From Fomitopsis serialis (taxonomy: Eukaryota > Basidiomycota > Agaricomycetes > Polyporales > Fomitopsidaceae): a DNA stretch of 64,000 nt. The notes under the pieces were generated by a model that worked only from the letters and a program-made list of their open reading frames with translations, did no database searches and was not told the DNA's origin. Shown here in pieces: positions 22,208 to 34,290 of the stretch. The stretch spans positions 1 through 64,000 of the forward strand of contig NW_025954969.1 of the NCBI RefSeq assembly GCF_022376445.1. The letters are read 5' to 3'. The position numbers were made by a program, and so were the translations under genes. Each line of letters opens with the position of its first letter. The stretch's first letter is position 1.

Positions 22208-25200
22208 TTTTGAAAGGGAGACGTGGAGCTTCCGCTGCTTATGGTCGCGTTGTAGACGCCGCTGACTAATAAGTCATGTCCCGAGTTGGAATACCCGATC
22301 GAGGTCTCCCTGTTTTGCCCCTCGTTTATGCCAGTGGTGAGCAGAGACAAAGCAGAGAGGAGACAGCTAAATTCGCGTAGATCGGGCTTGGACTAAACGG
22401 TACGGCCGCGAGCGAGGGTCGAAAATGGTGTCATAAAAGTAAAGAACGCAATACTACAGGATACTGGCAGTACAATGGTCACGTGCCTACTGACGCAGTC
22501 GTGTTATGCATTGTGGCGGGCGCGAGGCTCTGAGTGACAGTGCATGTACTCAGCATGTACTACTTAGCACCGGTTTCCGAAACTGATTGTCATCGAGTCT
22601 TACCATGGTCTGCAACAACAATCGTCATATAGCGTGAAATAGAGTAACGTACCCGAGACCGAACATTATACACCAAACCTTTAGACACAATACTTATGTC
22701 CATATCGTGATGTGAACAACTGCCACGCGAGGCAGGGTGTACCGTCTTCGTCACTGGGGATCTTTACCTTCTCGGTCCGTTGAAGACTGGAAGAGGAAAG
22801 CGGCGAGTGACAGGCCCGGGTTGCCTGCCCAATCACGCATGGTAATTCGACCTCTGCATTACGAAAATTCACATTAGCGGCTGAGGCATCGACGCAGTGG
22901 ATATTGCAATAAGAAGACTTACATGCAACAATGCGATTGGAACAGATCTCACAGTATTTCTGTGCATGGCCGGCCTGCTGCCGAAATCTCACTTGCGGTA
23001 CAAGACTTCAGGTACTAACCGCAACTGAACGATCGTCAGTGTGCTGTTCAACCAAGACTAGCACTCAGCTATAGTCTGTATGAAAGCTATGAAGAAAATA
23101 CATAAGCGTTTTCATATTGTACGGTGATAGTCGAGTTCGGATCAAGACCTACGACAGGATTTAGTGGACCAACACACCTACAGTACACTCGTGACGAGTT
23201 TGACTTGGGCAGATACAGGCGGCATCGTAGCACAGCAGCATGAAACTGCAATGGCAAACGTTCAGCGGTCGCCTCAGGGAGCCATGACCTGTCATCGTTC
23301 GTGTTACACGTTTACATGTCCTACATAATATTACGTGAGTAAGCGTCGGTTTGAGGACGCACCTGAAACACGATCGCAACCAGGAGTCGAGCGCTACACA
23401 AGTACCTAGACCACCGATCGGATCGTCACCGCCTAAGCCATGCCACTTCCTGCAGGGACGTCTCGATCGGTATCGCCGTCACGATGTGTGGTTAGAGTGG
23501 GGAATCTGCCTTACCGGGAATGGTACTAGTACTGTCGACAATGTCCTGCAATCTCCATATCACCGACTGTCGCTGCTGCCTGATGAAGGAGACGCCCAGG
23601 CCTCGAACGCCGGCCACAAAGCCGGCCACTGTAGGAAGCTAGCGGCAGAGAGGCACATGGCAATCCCGCGGAGCCTCAGTGATGGCAGAGCTTGGCCGAT
23701 GCTTCCAGGGCGCTACATAATGTCTTCACCATTGAATTATGTCGGCAACAGCCAAAGTGACTGACAGTTTATGAGCGCGTAACAGAGTATCGCGTATGGC
23801 GCACAAACCTTAGCTGATGCTTAGAAAGAGCGGACAAAAGGGTGGACGATGATTCATGAGGTGCCGTGGTTGCTAAAAGGAGGGGTCAATGGTTAAGCGG
23901 AGGTAAAGTGACATGTTGGGCTCAGACGCACCCGGGGTCTATGGAAAGTCCTTCACACAGAATGTACATATAGAGACAATGACTCATGCAGAGAACAAGG
24001 CATACCGTACTGGATCCAACGCTCTGGAAAATGAGGGCACCATGAGATCTATGAACATTTCAGAAGCACATTGCACGCGCACCGAAGTCGAGGTCTCCTG
24101 TGGCGCCCTCGTTATGCATTCACGGAACCAGAACTAGATGAGTAGTTCCACCTCCTCGCTCTCGACCGAAACTCGTCATCCAGGTAGCATGGAGCGATGC
24201 ATCAGCGCTAGTCTCGAGCTAGCACTTGCATAGTCATGTCGCGACAGCATATTCCATGTGCAAGGAGCATCAAATGGGCGCCTTCCGGTCATGAAAAGCT
24301 TCCGCACCACATCTACGGGCGTCGAGACCCTGTCTGAAAGCATTGAGCACATGATACCTCCTCTAAAGCAGCGGCATACTGAAGCTAACCTCGCTGACAA
24401 AGACGATAAAGTTCATGCTGACGAGTCAGTACGCCGCCGATGAGTGCAGAGTCATCCTGAGCCTTGGTGTGAGATCGCCCTTCTAGTGTTGCCGCGGGGT
24501 CTATCGCCGCCCCTTCGTTCATTTTCCCGACCAGCGACGGAGATGATCTGGCATTAGTGTTTACCTGCGCGCTACAAAAAACGGTATACAGGGCTGCTCA
24601 CAAATCTGGCGGATGAACACAGGTAAAGCACTCCACGAGCAGAGCTTCAGCTAAGCCTTGCGTTGTGGCTTACGCAGATTCGGGGCACAGACTCCACGCT
24701 CAAGCCTTAGGACCCCGAGATCAGTAGGCGATGTCGGACCCTTCTTGCCAAATCGCTGACAGAGCGATTGCATGCGGCACCCGTGCGAGCCTTCCACAAA
24801 ATGGAAGAGATGGACTGAATGTGGACACTTCCATGGGTCCGGGTCTGTACGGTCGCGATGTCCAGACCTAGATGCCACCATCATGTAGGGTTGGCACAGG
24901 CAGGTCAGCTCCCTTGTTAAGTGCGGCAGAGGCGGGCCACTACCTCTGCTCATCCCAAATGAACATGCGCGGCTGAGTGACTCCACCACCAAGCGGTGAG
25001 AGCCCGAACTAGGAGAGGAAGTAACTCACACACTCAAAGTGATGCTTGTGGAGAACGGCGCTTGCCTTGCGGTAGCTCCGAGATGAGCGAGGGAGAGAAC
25101 CTCCTCACGGCGTACTCGGCGACATTCAGAGCTCGAGAAGACCGGGAACTCGCCTTGGCTTTGGGAGCGCTACCATCGGAACATAGACCAGGGGTGTAGC

Positions 25201-26270
25201 ATGTGCAACGATGGCGCGGTTTCACCTACAGGAGCTCTAGAGAAAGGGGGCTAGCCAATCGCGTCTTCGCGTCTTGTAACGACCATTGAGTCTCGGCGGA
25301 ATCGCCCACCAGAGCCGGCAGAAATCTCAGTGAATAGCACCTATGCCAGCCTTGAAAGTAACTCACGAACTCGTGGCTCGTTGTGCGTGAGGGATGTAGC
25401 ACGCGTCGCACCGTGAATCCGAATTCTGCGCAGCGCGAACGCTCCCACATCTGCGGCGACTTTGTGCTCCTCGTCAGTAAGCCATCGGTTCGACCAACCT
25501 TGGGAGCCTATAGACGGAAGGACAGACCAGGGACAGACTGAGACGGCCGGGAGACTCACAGCGCCTTGATCAGCAATCAGCTGATAAACCCACGTGTGTC
25601 ATTGAAGATAACGGAGTTCTGCTCTGCATGGAATTGGACGATCAGTGCCTAACTAGCGGAAGCAGATGAGAAAAAGGCACAAGAAAGCGCCTCCCAGATG
25701 GACCAGGCTCGCACTGTGGTCGGAAAGGCATCAACGGTTGACGTCAAATCGTGTGCCGTGACATTCGCGAAAGCCGTGCTACGTAAATCACATACATCTT
25801 TACTACAAATAAAATCGATATGGGCAAGGAATGAGCGACCAAGAACGAGGACAGAAATAGGACCACGTACCATGAGAGATATCCGGGTTACAGTTCGGGT
25901 ACATAACGAGCGAGGTGTGGAAGGTTTGGATACAGGAGATCGATGTTCGAAACGGAAGACGGAGGGGGGGGAAGAAAGTCCCGGAGGATACCGCAGTCCG
26001 CGCTTCGGCCGGTGCATCAGGAGATGACGCGCTCGACACAGCGGACGGAGATCCTGTAGATGATACAAAAAGGAACAATAGAGAAAATACAGTCACTAAG
26101 GAAATGAAACATAACTGCGCCACGTTTGGGAGTTGAATCCTCAAACGGGGGCACGCGATACGAGAGTCCGATCGCCAGCCTCGAGACGGAAGAGTTGAAT
26201 CTTCCCGATATCGTTCAAGAGCACCGTTCAGACGTTCCGGTCACCGAGCGTCCTTCGAAGCCGGTCGCCA
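22208..26270. other. 4-kb gene-poor region; possible unidentified exon on the minus strand
   Basis: No family is recognised. The best candidate is on the minus strand near 25520-25375, where a typical intron (GTGAGT…TATAG, about 25553-25506) precedes an open stretch reading GWSNRWLTDEEHKVAADVG, followed by another GTGAGT donor near 25373. I could not link it to a start, an end or a frame-compatible partner. Frames at 22681-22992 and 25649-26068 look non-coding. The last 170 bases would be the 3' untranslated region of the HMG-box gene. Confidence 0.35.
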
Positions 26271-28189
26271 TCAAAACACATACGGACTGTTGCTTGGGTG
26301 ACAGCCAATATTCTGCAGCGCTGCAGGATAATATTGCCCACCTTCGAGATCGCGTGTATTGTTCGGTGGATAGATCGAAAAGTCTTGGACCATCGATGCC
26401 CCAACAATGCCACGCCAATCGACGAATGTCGCGGCCTCGAACGTGTCCTTCATCATCACGCCGGCGCCCGCCGACGGCGGGAGAACGTAAGGGGGCGCCA
26501 TAAGAGACAGGGGCTGATCCCCCTTCATGAACGCATCGCCAGCCCACCCGTTGAGCGATGAATAGGAAGAGTGGAAAGACGCGTGCTGGTATCCACCGAA
26601 GCCTGAGAACATCGGAAGGTCGAACGCATTGTTCCCTACCTGGGGACTGGATATATTGAACGCGACGGGACTCGATGGCTGAGCAGGGCTCATGGCACCG
26701 TCGACGTCCGGGGTGAAAGAGGGCAGAGTCGGGCTCCAGCACTCGGTTACAGCAGGGCTTGCAGCGGATGCCTAGACGGAAAAAATAAGTCTCGGATGAG
26801 TTCCTGCCTCAAGCACATAGCCTGGATGCGCACTCACCGCGTGCCACTGTGGACTGTCGCCGAAGGGAATGAACTCTCCGGCACCGTAGAAGTTCGGCAC
26901 GGACTGCTGCGTGGCGGCCGTGCCATCCGGGGCCGTCTTGTCTATGCCGTCATTCAACGGATACGTGACAGAGTCTACACGTGTTGCCTCCTCGTGTTCG
27001 GGGGCAGGCGAGGCAATGTCGCGAGAAGTGGGCGACGCATAGACCATAGGGGGCGTTGCGGGCATCGCGCACCCGCTAGCCGTCTCAGCGCGACCCAGGT
27101 TATCGGTTTGACCGCTATTGTAACGGAAGTGTGAAGCAGGGGCGGACGACGACCGCTTAAACATGGAGGTCAGCGGAATCTTGAACCTCGCGTCGTAAGC
27201 AGCGTCTGGAGTCTTTGCGCGCGTTCCACTGCCTGGCATACGACCAGGGCGATCATCGAGAGTAAACTGCGGCGGCCGACCGACCACCTCTGTCGCATCG
27301 CTAGGCAGGCCACCGTCCTTTGCCTCCTCCTTCGGCGCCGCAGCCACGGCGGCCTCGATATTCACCTTCTCCGCCTTCGTATCGCCTTCTGCGGCACAAT
27401 CGTACGCCTTCACCGCGGCCTCGAGCGCAGGCCCGGTCGTCCCAGCGACCAGTAAATCAGCGATTTTGGCGCACCTCTTCTCTCGACTTCGAACCTCCTT
27501 CTCCGCCTCTCCACGCCCTTTCCTGCTGCGCCTCTTCGGTCCATCCTTCACTTTGGCGAGTGCGTTCGCGCTGGGCCTGAACCGCCAATCCGGATACTTC
27601 ATGCGGTGCTCGGCCTGCGCTACGATGGCCTTCGCCTCCCAGACCTCCCTCTCCTCGCGCGGAAGTGCCTTCCAGTATTTACCTGCAGACAAGAATTATT
27701 ATAGTATACGTATCCCGAAAGACAGTTACCCAAAGCAACGTACCGATGATCTTCGAGAGCGCGCTGTGATTTCCCTCAATCTTGCCCGGGATGTGTTCGG
27801 CACGGATGAAGGAGCTCCTGAACAGAATGAAGGCGTTCGGGGGGCGCGGTATATAGGACGGGTCGCGTTTCTTCGCGTGCGACACGCGAATTGGGCCGAG
27901 AGCAGGCGATGCCGGGGGTGAGTAGATCGACATCTCGGGGACGCCACTTTCTGGAGGCAGCTCGTAGCCCGCCGCGTCGCTGCTGAAGGTGATGGGACTC
28001 ATGTCCGTCGCGAACGTGAAGGTCATGGCTGGGTTGGGATTGTCTACAAGGGGGGGCATGCCGTCTACACGCCATGGTGGTGGTGGTCGGTGAGTACAAC
28101 GCGTGGATCGCCAAAAGAGGCAAGAGAGGCCTACCGTCGTCGTCGGCCTCGGCGAAGACGACCTCGTTCTCGAGCGTTGCGGCCATCAT
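26271..28189 (-). CDS. HMG-box transcription factor 1
   Basis: Sequence-specific HMG-box regulators of this type control development and mating in fungi, but the target here is unknown. Four exons (28189-28135, 28064-27744, 27682-26838, 26771-26271) splice in frame to 573 residues, starting MMAATLENEVVFAEADDDD. The HMG box lies at about residues 88-160: RPPNAFILFRSSFIRAEH, SALSKIIGKYWKALPREERE and HRMKYPDWRFRP. The intron inside the box (27683-27743) splits the KIIG/KYW junction. A basic stretch (KRRSRKGRGEAEKEVRSREK) follows and could be a nuclear signal. The long Pro/Ser-rich C-terminal half has no motif. It is intact. Confidence 0.92.
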
Positions 28190-31100
28190 ACAGAGAAGAG
28201 AGCTGCAGGAGTGTCAAGTACCACGACGACACTCGGGGAGAGCAGAGTGGTTATGAGCAGAGATGCAATCGGAACTAAGTCACGGTAGCGCGCTTCCCAT
28301 TTAACAGTTCGTTTATTCTGTTTCGGGAAGTCATGTCCACAAGATAAACTTCGAGCCGGCATCTATTTCTCCCAATCAAAGTTCACTCCGTCTCGACGCC
28401 GACGGCATGCACCTCCAGGACCACTCGAAGCCTGCGGACTGGCTCCCTCCGTACTAGCCGAGCCTGCTCGTCCAGATCCGCACTGCCTCCACTCGTCCTT
28501 GTCTCAGAATCCGCACTTTCGACAAGGACAACAACACTCATATCTGGTGGGTATCATATGCTGCTGAGGTCCCATGAACCTCAACAAGATCCGGTGCCAG
28601 GCGGCGCAGCGGGGAGAGATGAATTCCTGAACATATCAGCCGTCCTCACCGCCCACACCTACGCGACGGTTGCTCCTTCCTCTCGCGCCGCCCGACTGTG
28701 CTGCATGGCGGAGGAGCGATGCCTTCGATATGAGCGAATTCCGCCAACACCCGGGTCGCTGTACAGCCGCCCAGTACCGGTACGCCGCCGCATGAGGCGC
28801 GATAGGACAGCCTTGCGGAGTCGGCTGACCTGAGTCGTCCTGCAGATTCAGGCACTCTGTTGGCACAGCCAAAGCAACCTAAGATCCGGCACTACGACTG
28901 CCTCAATCACATCCTTGACCGGCCGTGTCTGAATGGTGCGATCACGTCGTCGTGGCGGGCCCGGCGCAGTGGAAGCCAGAGACAACACGGAGGTGAGTCC
29001 CCGAACACTGCATAGAATGGCTGCAGCCCAGCGTTGCATGTCCCTCCATAGAATCCTCGCCGTGCACGTTGAGTTTGTTCTTGCACGGCGGAGTCGTGAG
29101 CCTTGTGATGCCTGTACGCCATCTCCGTTGTTGCCCAGTGTCAGTGAGATCGGCCTGGCAATATAGACTTTCAGAGCGTTGCTGAATACGCTATCCATGA
29201 GACCTGCATTCTGATTTCTTACCGACCAGGAAACGGAAGCAAATGCTGGACTCGGAAGCAGCCCGCATGGCTGTCGCAAATCGATCGATAAACATGGGCT
29301 CTCGCGGAACCATACGGGGTCCTTGGCCCTGGCGCCTGTTCTGTTTCCGCCTCACAGTCCACCCGTCCCGCTCAGGAGCGATATCCATCGTGCAACTATT
29401 TCTTGCGAATCTTCAACTGACACGCGCTGTGGAGTCGGCAATGGCTACAGTGCAACCACTCCATCTCGTGCACAAAGAACGGGATACGGTAACGTACACA
29501 ATCATGTTCAGATGGTCTGGTAGGCCGCTGACACGTGTCTAAAAAGAATTGACAAATGACCTGCAAAGTGCAGCGTGCGGGACACAGCTCGAGTCATTCA
29601 GCTGAACATGTCCTCCGCCATACCGCTTTGCTCGATACTTTGAACTGCGGTTGCCTCGAGGCTACTTTGCATCATGCAGACGCTGTCGTACCCGCCCTCG
29701 TGCTGCTACCTCTCCGCGTTCCCATGCGGAATGCCCTGATGGGACGGAACGACAAACCGGTCCGATTGGTATGCTCCCCGTTCTCCAACCGTTCTTTGAC
29801 CCGTGTTGTAGGCTCACCGTCCTCCGCCGAGAGTCGTTGTATCTCCCTCCGCTGAGATCCATGCCCACGTAGATTCACTCTATCCTTTCCAGTCGCGCGC
29901 CTCGCGTCGAGCGGGCGTCGTATGTCAAAGTACGTTTCCCTCTCCACCGGTATGGCATTTCGAGCTGATCGGTGACCAGGTGGCCGCCCGACGCATCCCA
30001 GGCGTCCCTATTGAACACCATACAGCGACTCTCCGACTTGCATCCGGCTTCCAAGACCTAATTGACAGCGACCGGTGTCTTCCTCCATTGCTTCGGTCTT
30101 CTAGCTTGCGGACTTCTGACCCTTTCCAGTACTTCCACGCTACCGCGCACTCGTCGGTTGCATCTGCTACCCCGCATGCGATCGCCCCGAGTATTTCTCG
30201 GGTGCTCGCCTTCTCCTCTATCCGCTCTACGTTGGCATCCGACACAGGCGTCTGCTCACCCGTCCGCCCGAAAAGGAGCGCCCAGACGAGCGTTTCCCGA
30301 CATACTACCGCACGCGCTGTGATTGCATGACATACCCGATTCCATGGGCTTGGGAACCCGCCGATGACATGGTGCGAACTGCCCACCGCCTTCTCTGTCG
30401 GCCTGTTCTCCATCCAGTCGCCGACTTCCCATTCGTCGTTCGGACGAGCGGACCGAAGGCCAGCGTGATCAGGTGCGCGGACGTCGCGCGTACTATGCCG
30501 TACAAAGCCCCGCGGTCGGCGCTGCTCGTCGGCGAACACAACGCGCGGTCCCCAAGCGGGGCATACGACTCCCCAGGTGACGAGCCCTTTCACGCGCCGT
30601 GCGGCGTGAGGGCTTCGGTATGACTCTCGGTCGCGCGCCTGCGACGTGCTTGCTTGACACTCAGAGACGTGCTTTGTGCATGCGCCCCCGGTACGCCCGA
30701 ATACCAATTCAATGTGCCTGTTCGTCAAAATGGGAGGCGCGCGGCTCGCTGGGAGGCCCTAGGCGGCGCTCTACCCCAAGCGCCAGACTGTTGCTCGACC
30801 TTCCATTTCAACGCCACATATCTTATCATTCTCGGCCACAAACCCGAGGGCTCTACTCCGGCTTGCAAGGGTGCCCTGTCAACGACGTGTGCGGCGCCTC
30901 ACGTTACCCCTTGACCTTTGAGCTCGGTTGTAGTTACGACATGCCGGACACTCTGGGCTCTTGATGTTATACATCGGAAAGCCTCTGCATTTGCTATCAG
31001 CGACACTCACGGGGTGAAGTTGAGGTAGAGCAGCCCTGCAAACATCGTCGCTGGATTCGCTGAGTCTTGAGGCATATTCTGTGTCTCTTGTGAGACCGAA

Positions 31101-31357
31101 TTCCCTAATCTCTCCCGTGCGATTGAGCTAGGCTATTAGCGTCCGGCAACCTACCGCAATACAATCGGAGGCAGCCCAGACTTTCCGTTGTGCTTAGCAT
31201 ACGATGACCGCGGAAGCCTGGAGTAAGCAAGTACAACCGTGTGGAAAGAAGACCTGGTGCTACAAAACGCCATCATAGTGATGCATCCCAACAGAACCAT
31301 GGTACAGTAAGAATGATATGGATACAGCGCCACCGACGCCCGACAACCCACCGTAAC
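28190..31357. other. 3-kb region without recognised gene
   Basis: Overlapping frames on both strands (for example 29925-30728 minus and 29980-30330 plus) are open in GC-rich DNA but show no motif, start context or splice pattern. The sequence could hold eroded mobile-element remnants, but I see no terminal repeats, reverse-transcriptase or transposase motifs. Confidence 0.45.
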
Positions 31358-32684
31358 TCAGTGGGCCGGACCAACGAAGAGAACGAAGCCAACCCCATCC
31401 GGAGCGGGCTCCAGCCCTCTGAAGAAGACCCTGTCTCCGAGGTAATCAATCCGCCGCAGGCCGTCGTCATCACCCGGTATGCGCCCGCTAACCATCGTGC
31501 GCACGCGCTCCCAGTACGCCCGACACATGTGCTCCCGGCGCTGCTCCGACAGCGCCGCGACCTCTTCTGGTTTCAGGCGTTCTTCGAAATTCGCGATGAG
31601 CGCGTTCAGGACGTCCATGACCATGACCGGGAGTCGCGGATGGTGCGGTATGACCAATGTGGGCCAGGGGAACGGATCACAGTTATCGTCTGCTAGGGCG
31701 CTTATGTACAACTCGGACACTGGGGGATACGTCGCTGGTTGGGAACCATCCGGGCCGCGCGGGCAGAAGAGTATGTGCATTGGCTCCTCCCCGGGGATGG
31801 CGGGAGGCAGTTCCCCGAGCTCAACTCCCACCGTCTCGTTTCGCATGTCGAACAAAAGAGGAGGCCGTCCGAATAGGCGGTGCTTAAGATACGGATTGAG
31901 TTGTAGCGCGGTGGAAGGGAGATCAGCAGAGCTCGGTCGTGGTGTGTGCCATATTGCTGGCCGCGAGGGTAATGCCGGGTGCTCGACGCGAGCCACCCAA
32001 TTTTCCGTGTGCCACTCGCCTCTTTCGTCCAGAAGGGACTGCATGATCTCCTCGATTTCTTCACGAGACAAGTCGCGAGGAGACTGCGGCGGTGCTAAAG
32101 TCGTGCGTGGCCCATGAGCGTTCACTGCATGCGGAGATAGCATGTATATGAGCGGACGTACTAGCATTATTGACGAGGACTGGGCCGATTCGCGGACGGG
32201 CCCAATAGCCATACGCTCTCCATTCAGTAGGTGTAATGACCCGCCGCTCTGCAGCGGTGTTCAATCGTTCCTCCGTACCCCGTCGATCGTGACTCGGGTC
32301 TTTCTTGCCTGCACAAAGATGACTTACGTCAGGCTAACTCTGAGCTTACGGTCGGAGACACGAGCATCGTGAAGCGCACGCACCAAATACGCGCTTACGA
32401 ATAAATGAGAGCAATCCAATAGTGATCTTGGACGACTTGCGCTTAAACGGGTCGTCCTCGGCAGACCGTCTCCGCCTGCTCTCGCGCCTGTCGCTTCTGG
32501 CTTGCGGGCGCTGCACGTTAGGCACAACGGGTGGGGTGTTTTCATCAAAGGTCGGGAGGGGGAACGGCTCCGGCTCAGGCGAGGGTACCCACGGTCGCCG
32601 GCCAGCAGGATCACAACGATGATCCCAATTCGATACGTTGGCTGGCCACGTTGCCCATTGTGGCTCTAATCCGGAGGCGGGCAT
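31358..32684 (-). CDS. DUF6699-like protein, function unknown
   Basis: DUF6699 is a domain common in mushroom genomes with no assigned function. Exons 32684-32399, 32308-32162 and 32124-31358 join in frame through introns of 90 and 37 nt; the second is very short. The first exon is Pro/Arg-rich (PEPEPFPLPTFDENTPPVVP). The domain starts at VEHPALPSRPAIWHTPRP and continues through LLFDMRNETVGVEL, FPWPTLVIPHHPRLPVMVMD and VLNALIANFEERLK. It closes with GLRRIDYLGDRVFFRGLEP, matching the usual DUF6699 ending (R-x-D-Y-L…F-x-G-L). The start could lie further upstream: a frame opens at 32825, or an intron could remove the region around 32684. No frame break is seen. Confidence 0.72.
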
Positions 32685-33345
32685 AGTGGCGAGGACAATG
32701 GGGAGTGGATGGGAAGGGGAGAAGCCTGGGAGGCAAGGTGGAACGGGATCCTTAGAGCTTACCCTGCGGTCCAGGGCCTTGCGGCGAGAACGTGCACGGA
32801 GCCACTCAACGGCCCTATCCGGCAATGTATCAGTGGCTTACCTGCCTTTACAGTACCCTGGAGATCTCCTCATTCTGAAATCAGATACTGCGTGGCTGGG
32901 GCATGGCCTCCGCAAACGCTGGTCGGTGCCACAGTACCAGAAGTGGCAGGTGTTGTGAGGTTGTTTGCACATGTGGGCGTCACCGCTTGCGTTAGGTACT
33001 GTGACACGAAAGTTGGCTTGAGGCTACAGGACACGACGCCGACAAACATACATACCTGTCTGTTGGTTAACTGTTTCGTTACGATATGAGAATATATGGA
33101 TGACGACGGTGTGAGGGGCCCGTGTGCATGATGATCACTGCATACGCTGACACGATTCACAGCAGATCCACATCGAATAGGTCTCAGGAGGCTGGAGGCT
33201 GTATGCCGGCACGACAAAAGTAGGCAACACGGAGGATTAATGAAAGGATAAAGTCTGCGAAGCAACATCATAAGTATAAGGTGGATACGTCTAGACGCAC
33301 TATCACTCACCTGTTTTGAAGTATTCGTGGCCGACATTTCACTAG
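32685..33345. other. intergenic between the DUF6699 and glycosylase genes
   Basis: This is the promoter side of the DUF6699 gene and the 3' side of the glycosylase gene. An in-frame minus-strand extension to 32825 may be coding. Otherwise no gene is seen. Confidence 0.5.
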
Positions 33346-34290
33346 TCAATCGGCCTCCTCTGCCTTCAAAACCAATTCGTCGAGCTCCTCATCCTTCACG
33401 CCCGTGTGCTCTTTCAACCAATTCTTGAGGACGCATTCACCCTTCCCTCGATTCCCACCTTTGCATCCCAAACACCGCCGACCATGCCCGACCATGAGGA
33501 CATGCAACCCGTACTTCAGTCCGTTCGGTATCTTCAGGTCGAGATGCGCTTGGGCCGTGATTCTGTCCGCCTTGCTGGGTACCCAGCCCAACACTTGGAC
33601 AGTCGGAAGACGTGAGTGTCAACCGGAAATGACGACCTGCCGAGGCAGAACAGGAGTACGCAGGATGCTGTCTTCGGGCCGACGCCGTCATAAGACACAA
33701 GCTCCTTCATCGCTTCTTCGTCCGACACACTATCTCCGCTCGCCTTCGCCTTGCCCTTGGCGCCAGGGTCAAGTACTCCTGCGAGATGCTGGAGCGAGTA
33801 GATCCCGTGCCTTTCTTCACTTCCTGCAGGATCTTCTGGATGACCCCCGCCTTCTTGTTCGCGAGCCCGCCAGTGCGGATGGCATCGACGACGTCCTGCT
33901 TCGGAGCCTGCGCGATCGCAGCGAAGTTGTTGCGACCGAACTTGCGATCAAGCCCGTGCTTAGCGGCGGTCGAGTTCTTGACGTCGTGTTCTGGCTGAGA
34001 ATGGTACCTATGAGCGACTCGAGCACGTCCGGCACCTTCCCACAGGTACCAGCGGAGTCGTTAGCATCCATGGGTGCTGAGCGAGCAGGCGCTATATTTG
34101 AATGTGCTGACGCAAGCACATCGTGCACCTGCGCAGCCTCCGCGGGTGTCGGGTGAGTAAAGTCAGGAAACGGAGAGGATATTGTGTGCGAAGCGAGCAG
34201 TTTAAGCTTTTTGTCTTTATGAGGTGACAGCCCTTCAGCGGCGACGCCAACAGGGGTTGGCGAGCGAGAGCGTTTGACTTTCGGCGGCAT
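33346..34290 (-). CDS. endonuclease III-like HhH-GPD DNA glycosylase, frame interrupted
   Basis: HhH-GPD enzymes remove damaged bases in base-excision repair. The start at 34290 gives MPPKVKRSRSPTPVGV, a basic N-terminus that suits a nuclear protein. The order of motifs is SLIGTILSQNTTS, FGRNNFAAIAQAPKQDVVDA, GGLANKKAGVIQKIL, the helix-hairpin-helix YDGVGPKTASCVLL with the catalytic Lys, and FPVDTHVFRLSK with the catalytic Asp. The C-terminus (HGRRCLGCKGGNRGKGEC) has three Cys spaced C-x2-C-x8-C rather than the four of the bacterial iron-sulfur site. The frame changes three times inside these motifs: near 33982 between NTTS and NSTAAK, near 33812 after QEVKK before HGIYSLQHL, and near 33591 between RLSK and LGWVPSKAD. 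Each change is explained by one missing base. TGA/TAG at 33346 ends the last segment. Confidence 0.86.

Noticed and set aside
29925..30728. Minus-strand open frame of 267 codons
   Set aside because: It overlaps equally open plus-strand frames and shows no conserved motif or splice signals.
28190..31357. Possible transposon remnant
   Set aside because: No terminal repeats, target-site duplication, reverse-transcriptase or transposase motif could be found.
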